Origin: Caballeronia sp. dw_19
Lineage (GTDB): Bacteria; Pseudomonadota; Gammaproteobacteria; Burkholderiales; Burkholderiaceae
Length of the DNA: 64,000 nucleotides
Assembly: GCF_018449515.1 (NCBI RefSeq)
Contig: NZ_JAAVUQ010000036.1
Coordinates: 1 to 64,000, forward strand
Direction: 5' to 3'
The position numbers and the translations under genes were made by a program. Of the stretch, positions 17,238 to 28,837 are shown piece after piece. The stretch's first letter is position 1; every line of letters begins with the position of its first letter. The notes under the pieces were generated by a model that worked only from the letters and a program-made list of their open reading frames with translations, was not told where the DNA came from and did not search any database.

Positions 17238-17942
17238 TTAACCGCCGACCGAGAGCCATTCGTTGATCACGCGCTCGTTCGCGGCAAGCGCGTCGGGCGT
17301 GTCGTCGAAGACAATCGCACCGTGACCCATGACGGCGACGCGCGTAGCCAGCTCACGCGCAATGCTCATGCGTTGTTCGATCAATAGAATCGCCACGCCT
17401 CGCTCCCGCAGCTTTTTCAAGCAGGAAGAGACTTGCACCACGACTTGTGGCGCAAGTCCTTCCGTCGGTTCATCGACGATCACGAACGATGGATCACCCA
17501 TTAACGTCCGGGCAAGCGCCAGCATTTGCTGCTCGCCTCCCGACAACATCCCCGCCTTCACGGCCGCGCGTTCTTGCAACACAGGGAAAAGTTGCTCCGC
17601 GTCGCCGATGGTGAAACGTGATCCACCCCGCTTCATGCCGAGCTGAAGGTTTTCTCTCACGCTCAACGTCGGGAAAACATCGCGCTGTTCGGGCACGTAG
17701 CCCATGCCCATGCGGGCGATTGCATAAGGACGTTTCCCCAGCACCGATACCCCGCGAAAGTTCGCCACCCCTTGCGCGTGCACCAGTCCCATCAGTGCTT
17801 TGGCGAGCGTCGAACGCCCCGAACCGTTGCGTCCAGCCAAGGCCACGATCTCGCCTTCTCCTATACACAAACTCACGCCGTGCAGCACGTGACTTGTGCC
17901 ATACCATGCATTCAGGCCGTCGATTTCAAGCAGTGTTGTCAT
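17238..17942 (-). CDS. livF: Branched-chain-type ABC transporter ATPase LivF, with altered Walker A
   Basis: A 234-residue ATPase of the hydrophobic amino acid (LivF) family. Q-loop, signature MLSGGEQQMLALARTLMG and Walker B FVIVDEPTEGLAP are normal. The Walker A reads GRNGSGRST, so the almost invariant lysine is Arg43 (codon CGT). LivF ATPases normally carry Lys here and Lys-to-Arg usually weakens ATP binding or hydrolysis. LivG, its partner, keeps an intact Walker A, so an asymmetric pair is possible. The start overlaps the livG stop by 4 nt. It is the last gene of a six-gene leftward operon. Confidence 0.88.
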   Translation of the reverse strand: MTTLLEIDGLNAWYGTSHVLHGVSLCIGEGEIVALAGRNGSGRSTLAKALMGLVHAQGVANFRGVSVLGKRPYAIARMGMGYVPEQRDVFPTLSVRENLQLGMKRGGSRFTIGDAEQLFPVLQERAAVKAGMLSGGEQQMLALARTLMGDPSFVIVDEPTEGLAPQVVVQVSSCLKKLRERGVAILLIEQRMSIARELATRVAVMGHGAIVFDDTPDALAANERVINEWLSVGG

Positions 17943-18679
17943 GGCATTTCGCCGAGATACGCGGCGCGAACCATCGGGTCCGCAGCGATGTCAGCGGGCG
18001 TTCCCGTTGCGATAATCTGGCCTTGCACAAGCACTGAAATGCGGTCGGCGAGTGCAAACACCGCGTCCATATCGTGCTCCACGATCAGCAATGTTTTGCC
18101 CTGCGTTGTCTCGCGAATCAATGCGAGTGCACGAGCAGCTTCCGCGCGATTCATGCCTGCGGTGGGTTCATCGAGCAACAGCACGGATGCGCCTGTTGCA
18201 AGCGCAAGGCCCAGATCAAGCGCGCGTAACTCCGCATAGCTGAGGCGGGTGGCAAGTGCATCGCTACGATCAAGCAAGCCGATAGCAGCTATCACCCGAT
18301 GTGTCTCCTCGTCGATCACGCGCGAACGGAACCATCGGTCCTTCCACGACGCCGTACGGGAACCGAGGACTGCGCAACGAACATTGTCGCGAACGGTTAG
18401 ACCCGTGAACACGCTTGTTGTCTGGAAGCTGCGCGCAAGACCCTGGCGTCCCAGCCGATAAGCCGGCATTCCCGTCACGTCGACGCCGTTCAACGCGATG
18501 TGGCCGCTCGTCGGTTGCGTGCGCCCCGAGATCAGGTCGAACAACGTCGACTTGCCGGCGCCATTGGGACCGATCAACGCATGACGCTCGCCTTCACGAA
18601 TGTTCAGATCGACGCCGCGAAGGATCTGCGTCGTGCCGAAACACTTCGTGATGTGCTTTAGTTCGAGCGCGGTGGTCAT
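17939..18679 (-). CDS. livG: Branched-chain-type ABC transporter ATPase LivG
   Basis: A 246-residue ATPase with Walker A GPNGAGKST, a LivG-specific insertion (FTGLTVRDNVRCAVLGSRT), a shortened signature region LSYAELRALDLGLALATG, Walker B VLLLDEPTAGMN and the switch region LLIVEHDMDAVFALADRI. The canonical LSGG signature is replaced by LSYAE, as is common in LivG proteins. It has 4-nt overlaps with both livM and livF. It should couple ATP use to the LivHM permease. The transported solute is unknown because no binding protein is encoded here. Confidence 0.9.
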   Translation of the reverse strand: MTTALELKHITKCFGTTQILRGVDLNIREGERHALIGPNGAGKSTLFDLISGRTQPTSGHIALNGVDVTGMPAYRLGRQGLARSFQTTSVFTGLTVRDNVRCAVLGSRTASWKDRWFRSRVIDEETHRVIAAIGLLDRSDALATRLSYAELRALDLGLALATGASVLLLDEPTAGMNRAEAARALALIRETTQGKTLLIVEHDMDAVFALADRISVLVQGQIIATGTPADIAADPMVRAAYLGEMP

Positions 18680-19851
18680 CGTGTGCTCCGGGCTTGCCGT
18701 GTGAATACAACGGCAAGTACAGCGCTGAAGAACGCACAGCCCCAGGGAACGGCATGGCGGCCATCGAGAAGGAAACCGGCGATGTGCGCCAAGCCGTCGC
18801 CATGACTATCGAATTGCAGCGCGTAGGCGAGTTCTATGGCAATGACGATTGCCAGCAGCCACGCGGCAAAAGCGCACAACGCGAACGCGATCGCCACGTA
18901 ACCCTCGCGTGATCGTGCAGCGATAAATCCGGCCAAGCCCTTGGGCGCCACCACCACGACCCACACAAAAAACAGCCCAAGATAGGCCACCCACGCCGGC
19001 GATACATTAGCCACTGCCACGCTGAAAAACGTGAGCACCACGGCTCCCAACACCGGCCCAAAAAATTCTGCCGTCCCACCGATCACCGTTGCGATCAGCA
19101 CGCTTCCCGAGCGCGCGAGCCCAACCCCTTCCGCCGATGCCAGTTCCACATTGATGAGCCCAAGGCCGCCCGCCATGCCCGCGAAAAACGCCGCTACGAT
19201 GACCATCGCAAAGCGCACGCGACGCGGATCGAAGCCGATGGCCGCAGCACGCACGGGGTTATCGCGGACCGCGTTCGCCACCTGCACGAACGGCGTGCGC
19301 GAGAACACGAACATTGCGATACACGCCAGTACGCACCATCCGGCAATCAACGCATAAGCCTGGATCGAGGGCCCGAAGTTCAAGCCCAAAATGGCCGGAC
19401 CGCTCGCCCGGTCGATGGGAATGCCACCTTCTCCGCCGAACCAACCGGGCACGAGCGATACACCCGCCGCAACCAGTTCGCCAATACCGAGCGTGATCAT
19501 CGCGAATGTCGTGCCGGCGCGACGTGTTGAAAAGAAGCCGAACACAACACCCACAAGCGCCGCCGACACGCCACCAACCAACGGCAACAAAGGCAGCGGC
19601 ACCGCGAATCGATTGAAGATCTGCGCAGCGGCGAACGCACCAAGACCCGCGTACACAGCATGACCAAAAGACAGCAACCCTGTCTCGCCAAGCAGCAGAT
19701 TGAACGAGAGCGCAAACACGATCATGGTCGCGGTTTGCGCGAGATAGGCAAGCAGCCAGCTCTGCGATGTAAAGACCGGCGGCAACGCAAGACCCGCCAC
19801 GAGCAGCAGCCACGGAAGCACCTGACGCAAAGAGAAAGGCGCGTTAAGCAT
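18676..19851 (-). CDS. livM: Branched-chain-type ABC transporter permease LivM
   Basis: A 391-residue membrane protein with about ten hydrophobic segments and the LivM motifs NLLLGETGLLSFGHAVYAGLGA and RDNPVRAAAIGFDPRRVRF. The frame is open 28 codons further upstream, but that stretch is cysteine/arginine-rich and lies inside livH. The ATG at 19851, which overlaps the livH end by 8 nt, gives a normal membrane start (MLNAPFSLRQVLPW). After the usual LivM end it has extra hydrophobic sequence (about residues 300-391), longer than the common 300-350 residues. Confidence 0.85.
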   Translation of the reverse strand: MLNAPFSLRQVLPWLLLVAGLALPPVFTSQSWLLAYLAQTATMIVFALSFNLLLGETGLLSFGHAVYAGLGAFAAAQIFNRFAVPLPLLPLVGGVSAALVGVVFGFFSTRRAGTTFAMITLGIGELVAAGVSLVPGWFGGEGGIPIDRASGPAILGLNFGPSIQAYALIAGWCVLACIAMFVFSRTPFVQVANAVRDNPVRAAAIGFDPRRVRFAMVIVAAFFAGMAGGLGLINVELASAEGVGLARSGSVLIATVIGGTAEFFGPVLGAVVLTFFSVAVANVSPAWVAYLGLFFVWVVVVAPKGLAGFIAARSREGYVAIAFALCAFAAWLLAIVIAIELAYALQFDSHGDGLAHIAGFLLDGRHAVPWGCAFFSAVLAVVFTRQARSTR

Positions 19852-20797
19852 CGTCGTCGCCACGCTGGCCAAACAGCCCGCGAGGACGCAGCGCGAGCAT
19901 CGCGACAAGCAGCACATACGGCAGCACGGGCGCAATCTGCGCGACGCTCAACGACGCCCACGCAGGCGGCAACACAGCGCCGGCAAGCTGGGCGATACCA
20001 CCAAGCGACAACGTCGTCCCGACGGCAAACGTCTGCACGCAGCCGATCAGAATAGATGCCACCAGCGCGCCGCCCACCGACCCCAGCCCACCGACTACCA
20101 CGACAACAAACACGATAGGTCCGATGTTCTCGGCCATCGAAGGTTCGATGACAAACAACGGCGCACCGATCACACCGGCCAACGCCGCGAGCGCGGTGCC
20201 GCTCGCGAACACCAGCGTAAGCACACGAGGAACGTTGTGCCCAAGCGTCTCGACAGTCGCCGCATGCGTGAGTGAGGCCCTCACCACCAGCCCTATCCGC
20301 GAGACCCGCAGCACGGCGTACAAAGCCAGCAGCATCGCCAACGATATGCTCATCATGAATGCGCGATAACGCGGGAAAGCGGCGCCGTAAAACGTGAACA
20401 ACGGGCCATCGAGAGCAGAAGGAATAACAGCGTTGATGGGCGCAAGACCCCATACAAGCTTCACCGCTTCAGCGATCAGATACGCTGCACCGAACGTCAG
20501 CAAAAGCTCGGCAAGCGCACCGCGCCTTTCAATCCGGCGCAATAAAAGCCGCTCGAACAACCCGCCCAGCGCGCCAACGAGCAGCGGTGAAACAACCAGC
20601 GCAAACCAGAAGCCCCCATGCGCCGCGAGCGCGTAACCCACATATGCGCCGAGCATATAAAAGCTCGCGTGAGCGAAGTTGAGCACGCCCATCATGCTGA
20701 AGATCAGCGTCAATCCCGCTGACAGCATGAACAGCAGCAACCCGACGCTCACTCCATTCAGAAGGTTGATCGAGAACCACTGAACGAACGAGGTCAC
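19844..20797 (-). CDS. livH: Branched-chain-type ABC transporter permease LivH
   Basis: A 317-residue permease beginning at a GTG (VTSFVQWFSINLLNGVSVG) with the LivH motif MGVLNFAHASFYMLGAYVG and a C-terminal LALRPRGLFGQRG. The longer open frame upstream runs antiparallel-like through the thioesterase gene and is not credible. The GTG start is 11 bp after the thioesterase stop, with no strong ribosome site, so translation may depend on coupling. It forms the permease dimer with LivM. Confidence 0.85.
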   Translation of the reverse strand: MTSFVQWFSINLLNGVSVGLLLFMLSAGLTLIFSMMGVLNFAHASFYMLGAYVGYALAAHGGFWFALVVSPLLVGALGGLFERLLLRRIERRGALAELLLTFGAAYLIAEAVKLVWGLAPINAVIPSALDGPLFTFYGAAFPRYRAFMMSISLAMLLALYAVLRVSRIGLVVRASLTHAATVETLGHNVPRVLTLVFASGTALAALAGVIGAPLFVIEPSMAENIGPIVFVVVVVGGLGSVGGALVASILIGCVQTFAVGTTLSLGGIAQLAGAVLPPAWASLSVAQIAPVLPYVLLVAMLALRPRGLFGQRGDDDA

Positions 20798-20808
20798 GTT
20801 ACGCGAAC

Positions 20809-21264
20809 CTACCCGGTGACAACGGTGACAACGCTGACGAGCGGCTTGAGCGCCGCGACGAGCGTCTCGGGCAAGGCAACCGGACGGCGCGTATCGCGAT
20901 CGACATAAACGTGCACAAAATACCCTTGCGCCGCGGGTCGCTCGGAACCCGCGCTGAAGATGCCCACTTCGTAGCGCACGCTCGTGGACCCGATCTGGGC
21001 CACGCGCAGACCGGCATCGATACGTTCTGGAAACGCCAGCGAAGCGAAGTAGCTGCAATGCGTTTCCACCACGAGCCCGATCGTCTTGCCCGCCTCCAGA
21101 TCGAGCGCGCCGTGCCGGATCAGATACTCGTTCACGACCGTATCGAAGTAGCTGTAATACACCACGTTGTTCACGTGGCCGTAGAGATCGTTATCGGACC
21201 AGCGCGTATTGATCGACAGGAAATGCGGATAATCCGCGCGCGTCGTCGGGACAGGGCGGCTCAT
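20809..21264 (-). CDS. Acyl-CoA thioesterase, 4HBT hot-dog family
   Basis: A 151-residue hot-dog-fold hydrolase of the YbgC/4-hydroxybenzoyl-CoA thioesterase type. The catalytic aspartate segment is RWSDNDLYGHVNNVVYYSYFD, followed by VETHCSYFASLAFPE. It should hydrolyse short acyl-CoA esters in the cytoplasm. It begins 3 nt after the alcohol dehydrogenase stop and ends 11 bp before livH, so it is an integral operon member. Its link to a branched-chain-type importer suggests catabolism of an organic or aromatic acid, but the substrate is not evident. Confidence 0.82.
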   Translation of the reverse strand: MSRPVPTTRADYPHFLSINTRWSDNDLYGHVNNVVYYSYFDTVVNEYLIRHGALDLEAGKTIGLVVETHCSYFASLAFPERIDAGLRVAQIGSTSVRYEVGIFSAGSERPAAQGYFVHVYVDRDTRRPVALPETLVAALKPLVSVVTVVTG

Positions 21265-21267
21265 GAA

Positions 21268-22422
21268 TCAGAACGACTCCTGCAGCATCCGCCGATAATC
21301 GTCCGCACTCGCCTCGCGCGGATTGGTCTTGTGACAATGATCGGCAAGCGCACCCTTGATCACCTTGTCGAACATGTCCTGCTCGACACCCATTTGCGAC
21401 AGGCGGGTCGGCAGGCCGAGACGCTCGGTCATGTCGTGGACGGCCTGAGCGATATCAGCATCGGCGGCGAGATTCATCACGCGGCGCATCCGTGCAAAAC
21501 GCTTGTCGGCCACCACGCTCGGCGCGCTTTCGTTGAAGCGCAGTACGGCCGGAAGAACAACCGCATTCAGCGTGCCGTGATGCAGCCCGGTGCGCCCGTT
21601 CACGACCAAACCTCCCAGCGGATGCGAGAGCGAATGCACGCAGCCCAGACCCTTCTGGAACGCCATGGCGCCCTGCATCGACGCACTCATCATGTTCAGG
21701 CGCGCATCGCGGTCCTGGCCATCGTGCGTCGCCCGCTCGATAGACGCCCACGCGCGCTCAAGCCCATCCAGCGCGATGCCATCGGCCGGCGGATTGAACG
21801 CCGGGGCGAGAAACGTTTCGATGCAATGCGCGATCGCGTCCATGCCGGTTGCAGCGGTAAGCATGGGCGGCAAGCCCAGCGTCAGCGACGGATCGCAAAC
21901 GGCCGACTTGGGTAGCAGATGCCACGAGTGGAAGCCGAGCTTGCGGCCATCGTCGAGAATAATGATCGCCCCGCGCGCCACTTCGCTGCCGGTGCCCGAG
22001 GTGGTCGGCACAGCAATCAGCGGTGCGGCCTCAGCGGTGATCTTGTTGCTGCCGCCTTCGATGGTCGCGTACTCCGTCAGCGTCCCCGGATGGGTCGCCA
22101 TGATCGCGACGCCCTTCGCCAGATCGATGGACGAACCGCCGCCCACGGCGATCAGGCCATCGCAGCCTTCGCTTTTGTAGAGCGCGGCGGCTTTCATCAC
22201 CATCGCTTCAGTAGGATTCGACGGGGTCTCATCGAAGATGGGAACAGCGCCCGCATCCAGGTTCAGCGCCTGCACGGTTTGCGACACCAGCCCCGCGGCC
22301 AGGACGCCTTTGTCCGTGATGATCAGCGGCCGCTTGATGCCGACGCGCGTGCATTCGCTGTCGAGCATAGCGAGTGCGTCGTAACCGAGGTGGATGTGGG
22401 TAACGTAGAAAATGAAGGCCAT
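21268..22422 (-). CDS. Iron-containing alcohol dehydrogenase
   Basis: A 384-residue group III (iron-activated) NAD-dependent dehydrogenase. The nucleotide-binding motif is GGGSSIDLAKGVA. The metal region includes GMDAIAHCIETFLAPAFNP and the histidine cluster GCVHSLSHPLGG...GLHHGT. Length and motif order are normal. It is the first gene of the leftward operon with the thioesterase and livHMGF. The oxidised alcohol or reduced aldehyde could be an intermediate of whatever the transporter imports. No binding site for a regulator was recognised upstream. Confidence 0.88.
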   Translation of the reverse strand: MAFIFYVTHIHLGYDALAMLDSECTRVGIKRPLIITDKGVLAAGLVSQTVQALNLDAGAVPIFDETPSNPTEAMVMKAAALYKSEGCDGLIAVGGGSSIDLAKGVAIMATHPGTLTEYATIEGGSNKITAEAAPLIAVPTTSGTGSEVARGAIIILDDGRKLGFHSWHLLPKSAVCDPSLTLGLPPMLTAATGMDAIAHCIETFLAPAFNPPADGIALDGLERAWASIERATHDGQDRDARLNMMSASMQGAMAFQKGLGCVHSLSHPLGGLVVNGRTGLHHGTLNAVVLPAVLRFNESAPSVVADKRFARMRRVMNLAADADIAQAVHDMTERLGLPTRLSQMGVEQDMFDKVIKGALADHCHKTNPREASADDYRRMLQESF

Positions 22423-22522
22423 GACGAGTGTCCGCGGTTGAGTGAGGCGTCAGGCATGTTAGGAGTCCGGCGGGAGTCCGTCAATCCGCGCGGACGCATG
22501 GTTCGTGCGGGCTTGACGGATG

Positions 22523-23053
22523 CTACTGCCCCGGCCGGTCCACATATTCCACGGCCAGGCCGCGACGGCGCATCCATTCGGCCACGGCATGGCCGGTTCC
22601 CGCGCGCCACGGCCTGAGCTTCGCCGGCTCGACCAGACGATATTCGAGCAATTCCGGCGACAGGCTGATGCTCCCGTTCGCCTTCACGTGATACGCGATG
22701 ATCAGCTCGTTCTTGCGGATGAATTCGTACACGCCGACCAGTTCCACCGACTGCGCGACCAGCGACGTTTCTTCAAGCACTTCCCGCGCGATGCCTTCCT
22801 CGGGCGTCTCGCCGTTCTCGAGAAAACCCGTGATCAGCGCGAACATGCCCTCGACCCACGCTGCATTGCGCGCGAGCAGGATCTTGCCCTCGTACTCCAC
22901 GATTGCCGCGACCACCGGCAGCGGATTGTTCCAGTGCACGAAGCCGCATTCCGGGTCCGGACACGCGAGTCGCACGCGCCCGCCTTCGTGGCTTTCGTCG
23001 GTGCGTTCGACCAGCTGGTTGGCATCGCGTGGACAGAATTGGTATTCGATCAT
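22523..23053 (-). CDS. NUDIX hydrolase with N-terminal zinc-ribbon-like segment
   Basis: A 176-residue protein whose first 40 residues resemble the small ribbon of NADH-pyrophosphatase-like NUDIX enzymes (FCPRDANQL ... CPDPECGF). One expected cysteine is replaced by Asp in CPRD. The NUDIX box is GFLENGETPEEGIAREVLEE, with TSL at the end. The frame is open upstream to 23152, but the ATG at 23053 gives the usual start MIEYQFCPRDA. It probably hydrolyses a nucleoside diphosphate derivative. The substrate is unknown. It lies 25 bp after ltaE and may be co-transcribed with it. Confidence 0.82.
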   Translation of the reverse strand: MIEYQFCPRDANQLVERTDESHEGGRVRLACPDPECGFVHWNNPLPVVAAIVEYEGKILLARNAAWVEGMFALITGFLENGETPEEGIAREVLEETSLVAQSVELVGVYEFIRKNELIIAYHVKANGSISLSPELLEYRLVEPAKLRPWRAGTGHAVAEWMRRRGLAVEYVDRPGQ

Positions 23054-23078
23054 GGTGTGATTCCGGAGACTCGAAAAG

Positions 23079-24113
23079 TCAGTGGACCGAGCAAAGCGCG
23101 CGGATCTCGGCGGCGAACTGTTCCACCGTTTCCGGCAGCGTGTCCCACGCACACATCAGCCGGCAGCCGCCCGATCCGATGAACTGATAAAACTTCCAGC
23201 CCTTGTTACGCAGCGCTTGCGCAACAGCCGGCGGCAGCTCGGCGAACACCGCGTTCCCTTGCGGCTTGAACATCACCTTCACGCCTTCTATGCCTTCCAG
23301 CCGCGCGGCCATCAATTGCGCCATTGCGTTTGCATGGCGTGCGTTGCGCAGCCAGACATCGTTATTGAGCAAGCCGAGCCACGGCGCCGAGATAAACCGC
23401 ATCTTCGACGCCAGTTGCCCCGCCTGTTTCAGCCGATACGCAAAGTCGACGGCCAGCGCCTTATCGAAGAAAATCACTGCCTCGCCGACCGGCAGGCCGT
23501 TCTTCGTGCCGCCGAAACACAGCACGTCGACACCCGCGCGCCACGTGATTTCCGACGGATGCACATTCAGCGACGCAACCGCGTTCGCAAACCGTGCGCC
23601 GTCCATGTGGACCTTCAAATGACGGCGTTTCGCGATCGCTGCGATCGCGCGGACTTCTTCCACGCTGTAGACGGTGCCCACTTCGGTGGACTGCGTCAGC
23701 GTGACGACCTTGGGCTTCGGATAGTGAATGTCAGCGCGACGCGTGACAATGGCTTCAATAGCATCCGGCGTAAGCTTTCCGTCGATACCCGGCGCCGTCA
23801 GCAATTTCGAACCGCCCGAGAAGAATTCGGGGCCGCCGCATTCATCGGTTTCGATGTGCGCGAGCTCGTGGCAAATCACTGAGTGATACGACTGGCAGAG
23901 CGATGCGAGCGCCAGTGAATTGGCCGCCGTGCCGTTGAAGACGAAGAAGACTTCGCAGTCGGTCTGAAACAGGTCGCGGATGCGGTCGCACACGCCTTGA
24001 GTCCAGGAATCGTCGCCGTAGGCCGGCTCGTGGCCGCTGTTATTGGCTTCGATCAGCGCGGCGAGCGCTTCGGGGCAGATGCCGGCGTAGTTGTCGGAGG
24101 CGAAATGTTGCAT
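23079..24113 (-). CDS. ltaE: Low-specificity L-threonine aldolase
   Basis: A PLP enzyme of 344 residues that cleaves L-threonine or allo-threonine to glycine and acetaldehyde. The beta-eliminating-lyase fold is shown by the N-terminal SDNYAGICPEAL segment, HIETDECGGPEFFSGG, the cofactor-binding HMDGARFANAVASL and the Schiff-base lysine in CFGGTKNGLPVGEAV. The length is normal. The gene reads toward the NUDIX gene 25 bp downstream. Confidence 0.92.
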   Translation of the reverse strand: MQHFASDNYAGICPEALAALIEANNSGHEPAYGDDSWTQGVCDRIRDLFQTDCEVFFVFNGTAANSLALASLCQSYHSVICHELAHIETDECGGPEFFSGGSKLLTAPGIDGKLTPDAIEAIVTRRADIHYPKPKVVTLTQSTEVGTVYSVEEVRAIAAIAKRRHLKVHMDGARFANAVASLNVHPSEITWRAGVDVLCFGGTKNGLPVGEAVIFFDKALAVDFAYRLKQAGQLASKMRFISAPWLGLLNNDVWLRNARHANAMAQLMAARLEGIEGVKVMFKPQGNAVFAELPPAVAQALRNKGWKFYQFIGSGGCRLMCAWDTLPETVEQFAAEIRALCSVH

Positions 24114-24242
24114 GCGGTCAGGGTGGCCAAGGCGAAGGTGAGTGTGGCCGTCATTTTAACGTTTCGAGCGTGAACACGCGGAGACGTCAATAACCGCCAA
24201 GCCCGTGTCTGTTTGTCCCCTGTTCGCTGACCGCTTTGCGAT

Positions 24243-24479
24243 TTATTTTCCGGCGGGTTGATCAGATCCCGCAGCCTGCTGCGCCTTCTTGTCCTTCTTG
24301 TTTGCTTCGTGATGACCGATCGCGCAACCGCCGGCTGCGCCCACCGCGCCGTGCTTGCCCGCAACGTGGCCCGCCACGCCGCCTACTGCCGCACCTTCCA
24401 GACATCCTTTGGCGTAGACGGCACCCGTGGCGAAAAACATCGAAGAAGCAGCGACGAGTGTGACGAGTTTTCGATTCAT
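24243..24479 (-). CDS. Small exported glycine-zipper protein
   Basis: A 78-residue protein with a signal peptide (MNRKLVTLVAASSMFFATGAVYA, shown in part) and a glycine-rich mature region AVGGVAGHVAGKHGAVGAAG with GxxxG spacing. A lysine/alanine/glutamine tail follows. Such glycine-zipper proteins are common in Burkholderia and sit in or near the envelope; their role is not established. A GGAACC-type site precedes the start. A cysteine at the start of the mature part (KGCLEG) is not in a lipobox context. Confidence 0.65.
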   Translation of the reverse strand: MNRKLVTLVAASSMFFATGAVYAKGCLEGAAVGGVAGHVAGKHGAVGAAGGCAIGHHEANKKDKKAQQAAGSDQPAGK

Positions 24480-24637
24480 GAGACAGGTTCCTTTCGTAGT
24501 CGATGCACAAGGCTTCGTGCCTGCGCTGACTAAAGCATGGCAAGTCGCGTACCTGTCGTTTTGCTTGCGGTTTTCGCGGATGCTTGCTGTGGCATCCGCC
24601 TTTCAAGGCCGCGTAGCGACCCCTTTTTCGTGGACGA

Positions 24638-24677
24638 AAAAAAGCCCGTTCTCTGTCGCAGCAGAACGGGCTTTTTT
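24638..24677. terminator. Intrinsic terminator of alaS
   Basis: A near-perfect 15-bp stem (24638-24652 with 24663-24677, 10-nt loop) is flanked by A and T runs in both orientations. It is 50 bp after the alaS stop and works best in that direction. The region between it and the glycine-zipper gene holds that gene's promoter. Confidence 0.88.
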
Positions 24678-24729
24678 CAAAACATTGAGGCGCGTAGTAA
24701 GTTGAACGCGGCTAGACGCAGCTAGACGC

Positions 24730-27354
<2,625 letters not shown>

Positions 27355-27468
27355 GGCGTGCGGGTCTGCTGTTTTGTACGGCGGCGGCGCTGGGGGCGGA
27401 GCTTCTGACTTTTGTGTTTAGTCGCTCGCGCGGGCGGGCCGGTGCCGGGTGCCAAAATGGGATTGTCG

Positions 27469-27474
27469 ATTATA
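27469..27474 (-). promoter_or_regulatory. Probable -10 box of the alaS promoter
   Basis: A perfect TATAAT on the minus strand predicts a leader of about 105 nt before the alaS ATG. No convincing -35 was seen. It lies just outside the inverted repeat of element 2, the same arrangement as at valS. Confidence 0.45.
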
Positions 27475-27587
27475 CGGGGTTTGGAGGGGGATTTTGTTCG
27501 CACTGGTGGACGGGGCTTTTCGTTCGCACCGGTGGACGGTTTTCAGGGCTCGCGGGGGAGGGTGATGTCCGGTTGCCAGGTTTTTTT

Positions 27588-27828
27588 GGGGTTGGCGGTT
27601 GGGGTCAGTGCCGGGTTGGTGCTTTCAGCGTTAGCGGTCTGCAAGAGTCGGATTTTCTCTTTATCACTGTTAGCCACTGTGCGTGGCGGCACGTCATTTC
27701 TTTGTCCAAAGCGACAAAGAAACGAAGCAAAGAAAACGCTTTCAACCACGCTACCCTAAGTGTCCACAGCGTGCAGTTTCTATTCATAGGTGCCCCAAAA
27801 GCACGGTGCTCGCCAGAGCGGAGGATGT
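27588..27828 (-). repeat. Core repeat unit, copy C
   Basis: The reverse-complement copy of the 250-bp core. It includes the same 10-bp inverted repeat with 6-nt loop at 27697-27722. It differs from copies B and D by scattered substitutions and a shorter A/C-rich end. Confidence 0.75.
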
Positions 27829-28249
27829 CTGAACCCCTCCTTCTCGCGAATCCTGACACGAACACGCTTCGCCCCGTACGCTCTCGGGCAAGCACCATTG
27901 CCAAGGAACCACCACGGCCTCACGCGCCTTTTCGGTTTCGTTTTTTGGCGCATTGGCTACGTGGTCTGAACAGTTGTTTCCGCCGGCAATAGCATCTCGC
28001 GTATTGGTACTTCCGTATTGATACTTCATTTCTTGGCGGGTTAACTGCGTGGACCACCCGCTTATTTTCGCCGACTACGGCCTCACGCATTTTCGCGGCC
28101 TTGTTTCCAGAAGGGTTAGCTAGTTGGTTCGAGGCGCATGCACATTTGGTGGTTGGTCGTCCGCGGATAGCGCGGGGTGCTCCTTGGGCAGGTTCAATCA
28201 CTGGTGGCGAAGCGTGTGGGTATCCGTGTTCGGAGAAAGAGGGGTTCAC

Positions 28250-28501
28250 ACATCCTTCGCTCTGGCGAGCACCGTGCTTTTGGGGCACCTATGAATAGAA
28301 ACTGCACGCTGTGGACACTTAGGGTAGCGTGGTTGAAAGCGTTTTCTTTGCTTCGTTTCTTTGTCGCTTTGGACAAAGAAATGACGTGCCGCCACGCACA
28401 GTGGCTAATAGTGATAAAGAGAAAATCCGACTCTCGCAGACCACTAACACTGAAAGCAGCAACCCGGCATAGACCCCGACCGCTAACCCCAGAACCGACC
28501 A
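28250..28501 (+). repeat. Core repeat unit, copy D
   Basis: A plus-strand copy of the 250-bp core, closest to copy B by eye (about ten differences). Its hairpin is at 28356-28381. The segment before it (28100-28249) matches the reverse complement of 1-150. Confidence 0.75.
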
Positions 28502-28618
28502 ATCCGGCACTGGCACTAACCCCGCCCGCTCCCACCCCAAAACCCTGGCAACCCGGACATCAGCCCCACTCACGAACCCTGAAAAACCCCAAACCGTCCA
28601 CCGGTGCGAACGAAAATC

Positions 28619-28837
28619 TTATCTCACTCCAGCCCCGATCAACCCGCCCGCCGCCGCGCCCGCGACCGTCCCAATCGGACCACCCGTCAGCACATAACCC
28701 AATGCCCCGCCGGCAGCCGCCCCAATACCCGCGTGCGCCTGCGTACGGCTCACCGCACAGGCCGAAAGCGAAGCGATAAACACCCCAATTGCCGCGACCC
28801 GCGCAACCTGAAAAGAAACCCGCGTGATCTTGTCCAT
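28619..28837 (-). CDS. OsmB-like glycine-zipper lipoprotein
   Basis: A 72-residue protein with a signal ending in the lipobox LSAC (IASLSACAVSRTQ), so it should be lipidated. A glycine-zipper segment follows (GIGAAAGGALGYVLTGGPIG, then VAGAAAGGLIG), as in OsmB. The frame extends to 28879, but the ATG at 28837 has an AAGGAC site and places the signal correctly. It is divergent from glnS and stops 4 bp from repeat element 2. Confidence 0.75.
   Translation of the reverse strand: MDKITRVSFQVARVAAIGVFIASLSACAVSRTQAHAGIGAAAGGALGYVLTGGPIGTVAGAAAGGLIGAGVR

Larger units (their letters stand above)
27480..28615. repeat. Composite inverted-repeat element, copy 2
   Basis: A 1.1-kb non-coding block between the divergent alaS and the OsmB-like/glnS genes. 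Its two arms are inverted repeats of each other. The left arm (about 27521-27930, minus) and right arm (about 28090-28613, plus) each hold the 250-bp core, and both end with a GTTCGCACCGGTGGACGG sequence (27522-27539 and its complement ending at 28612). The left end has that 18-mer twice in direct repeat. The middle (27930-28090) is divergent from element 1. Frames found here repeat the same residues as those at 262-828, which marks them as translations of a repeat. Confidence 0.8.
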
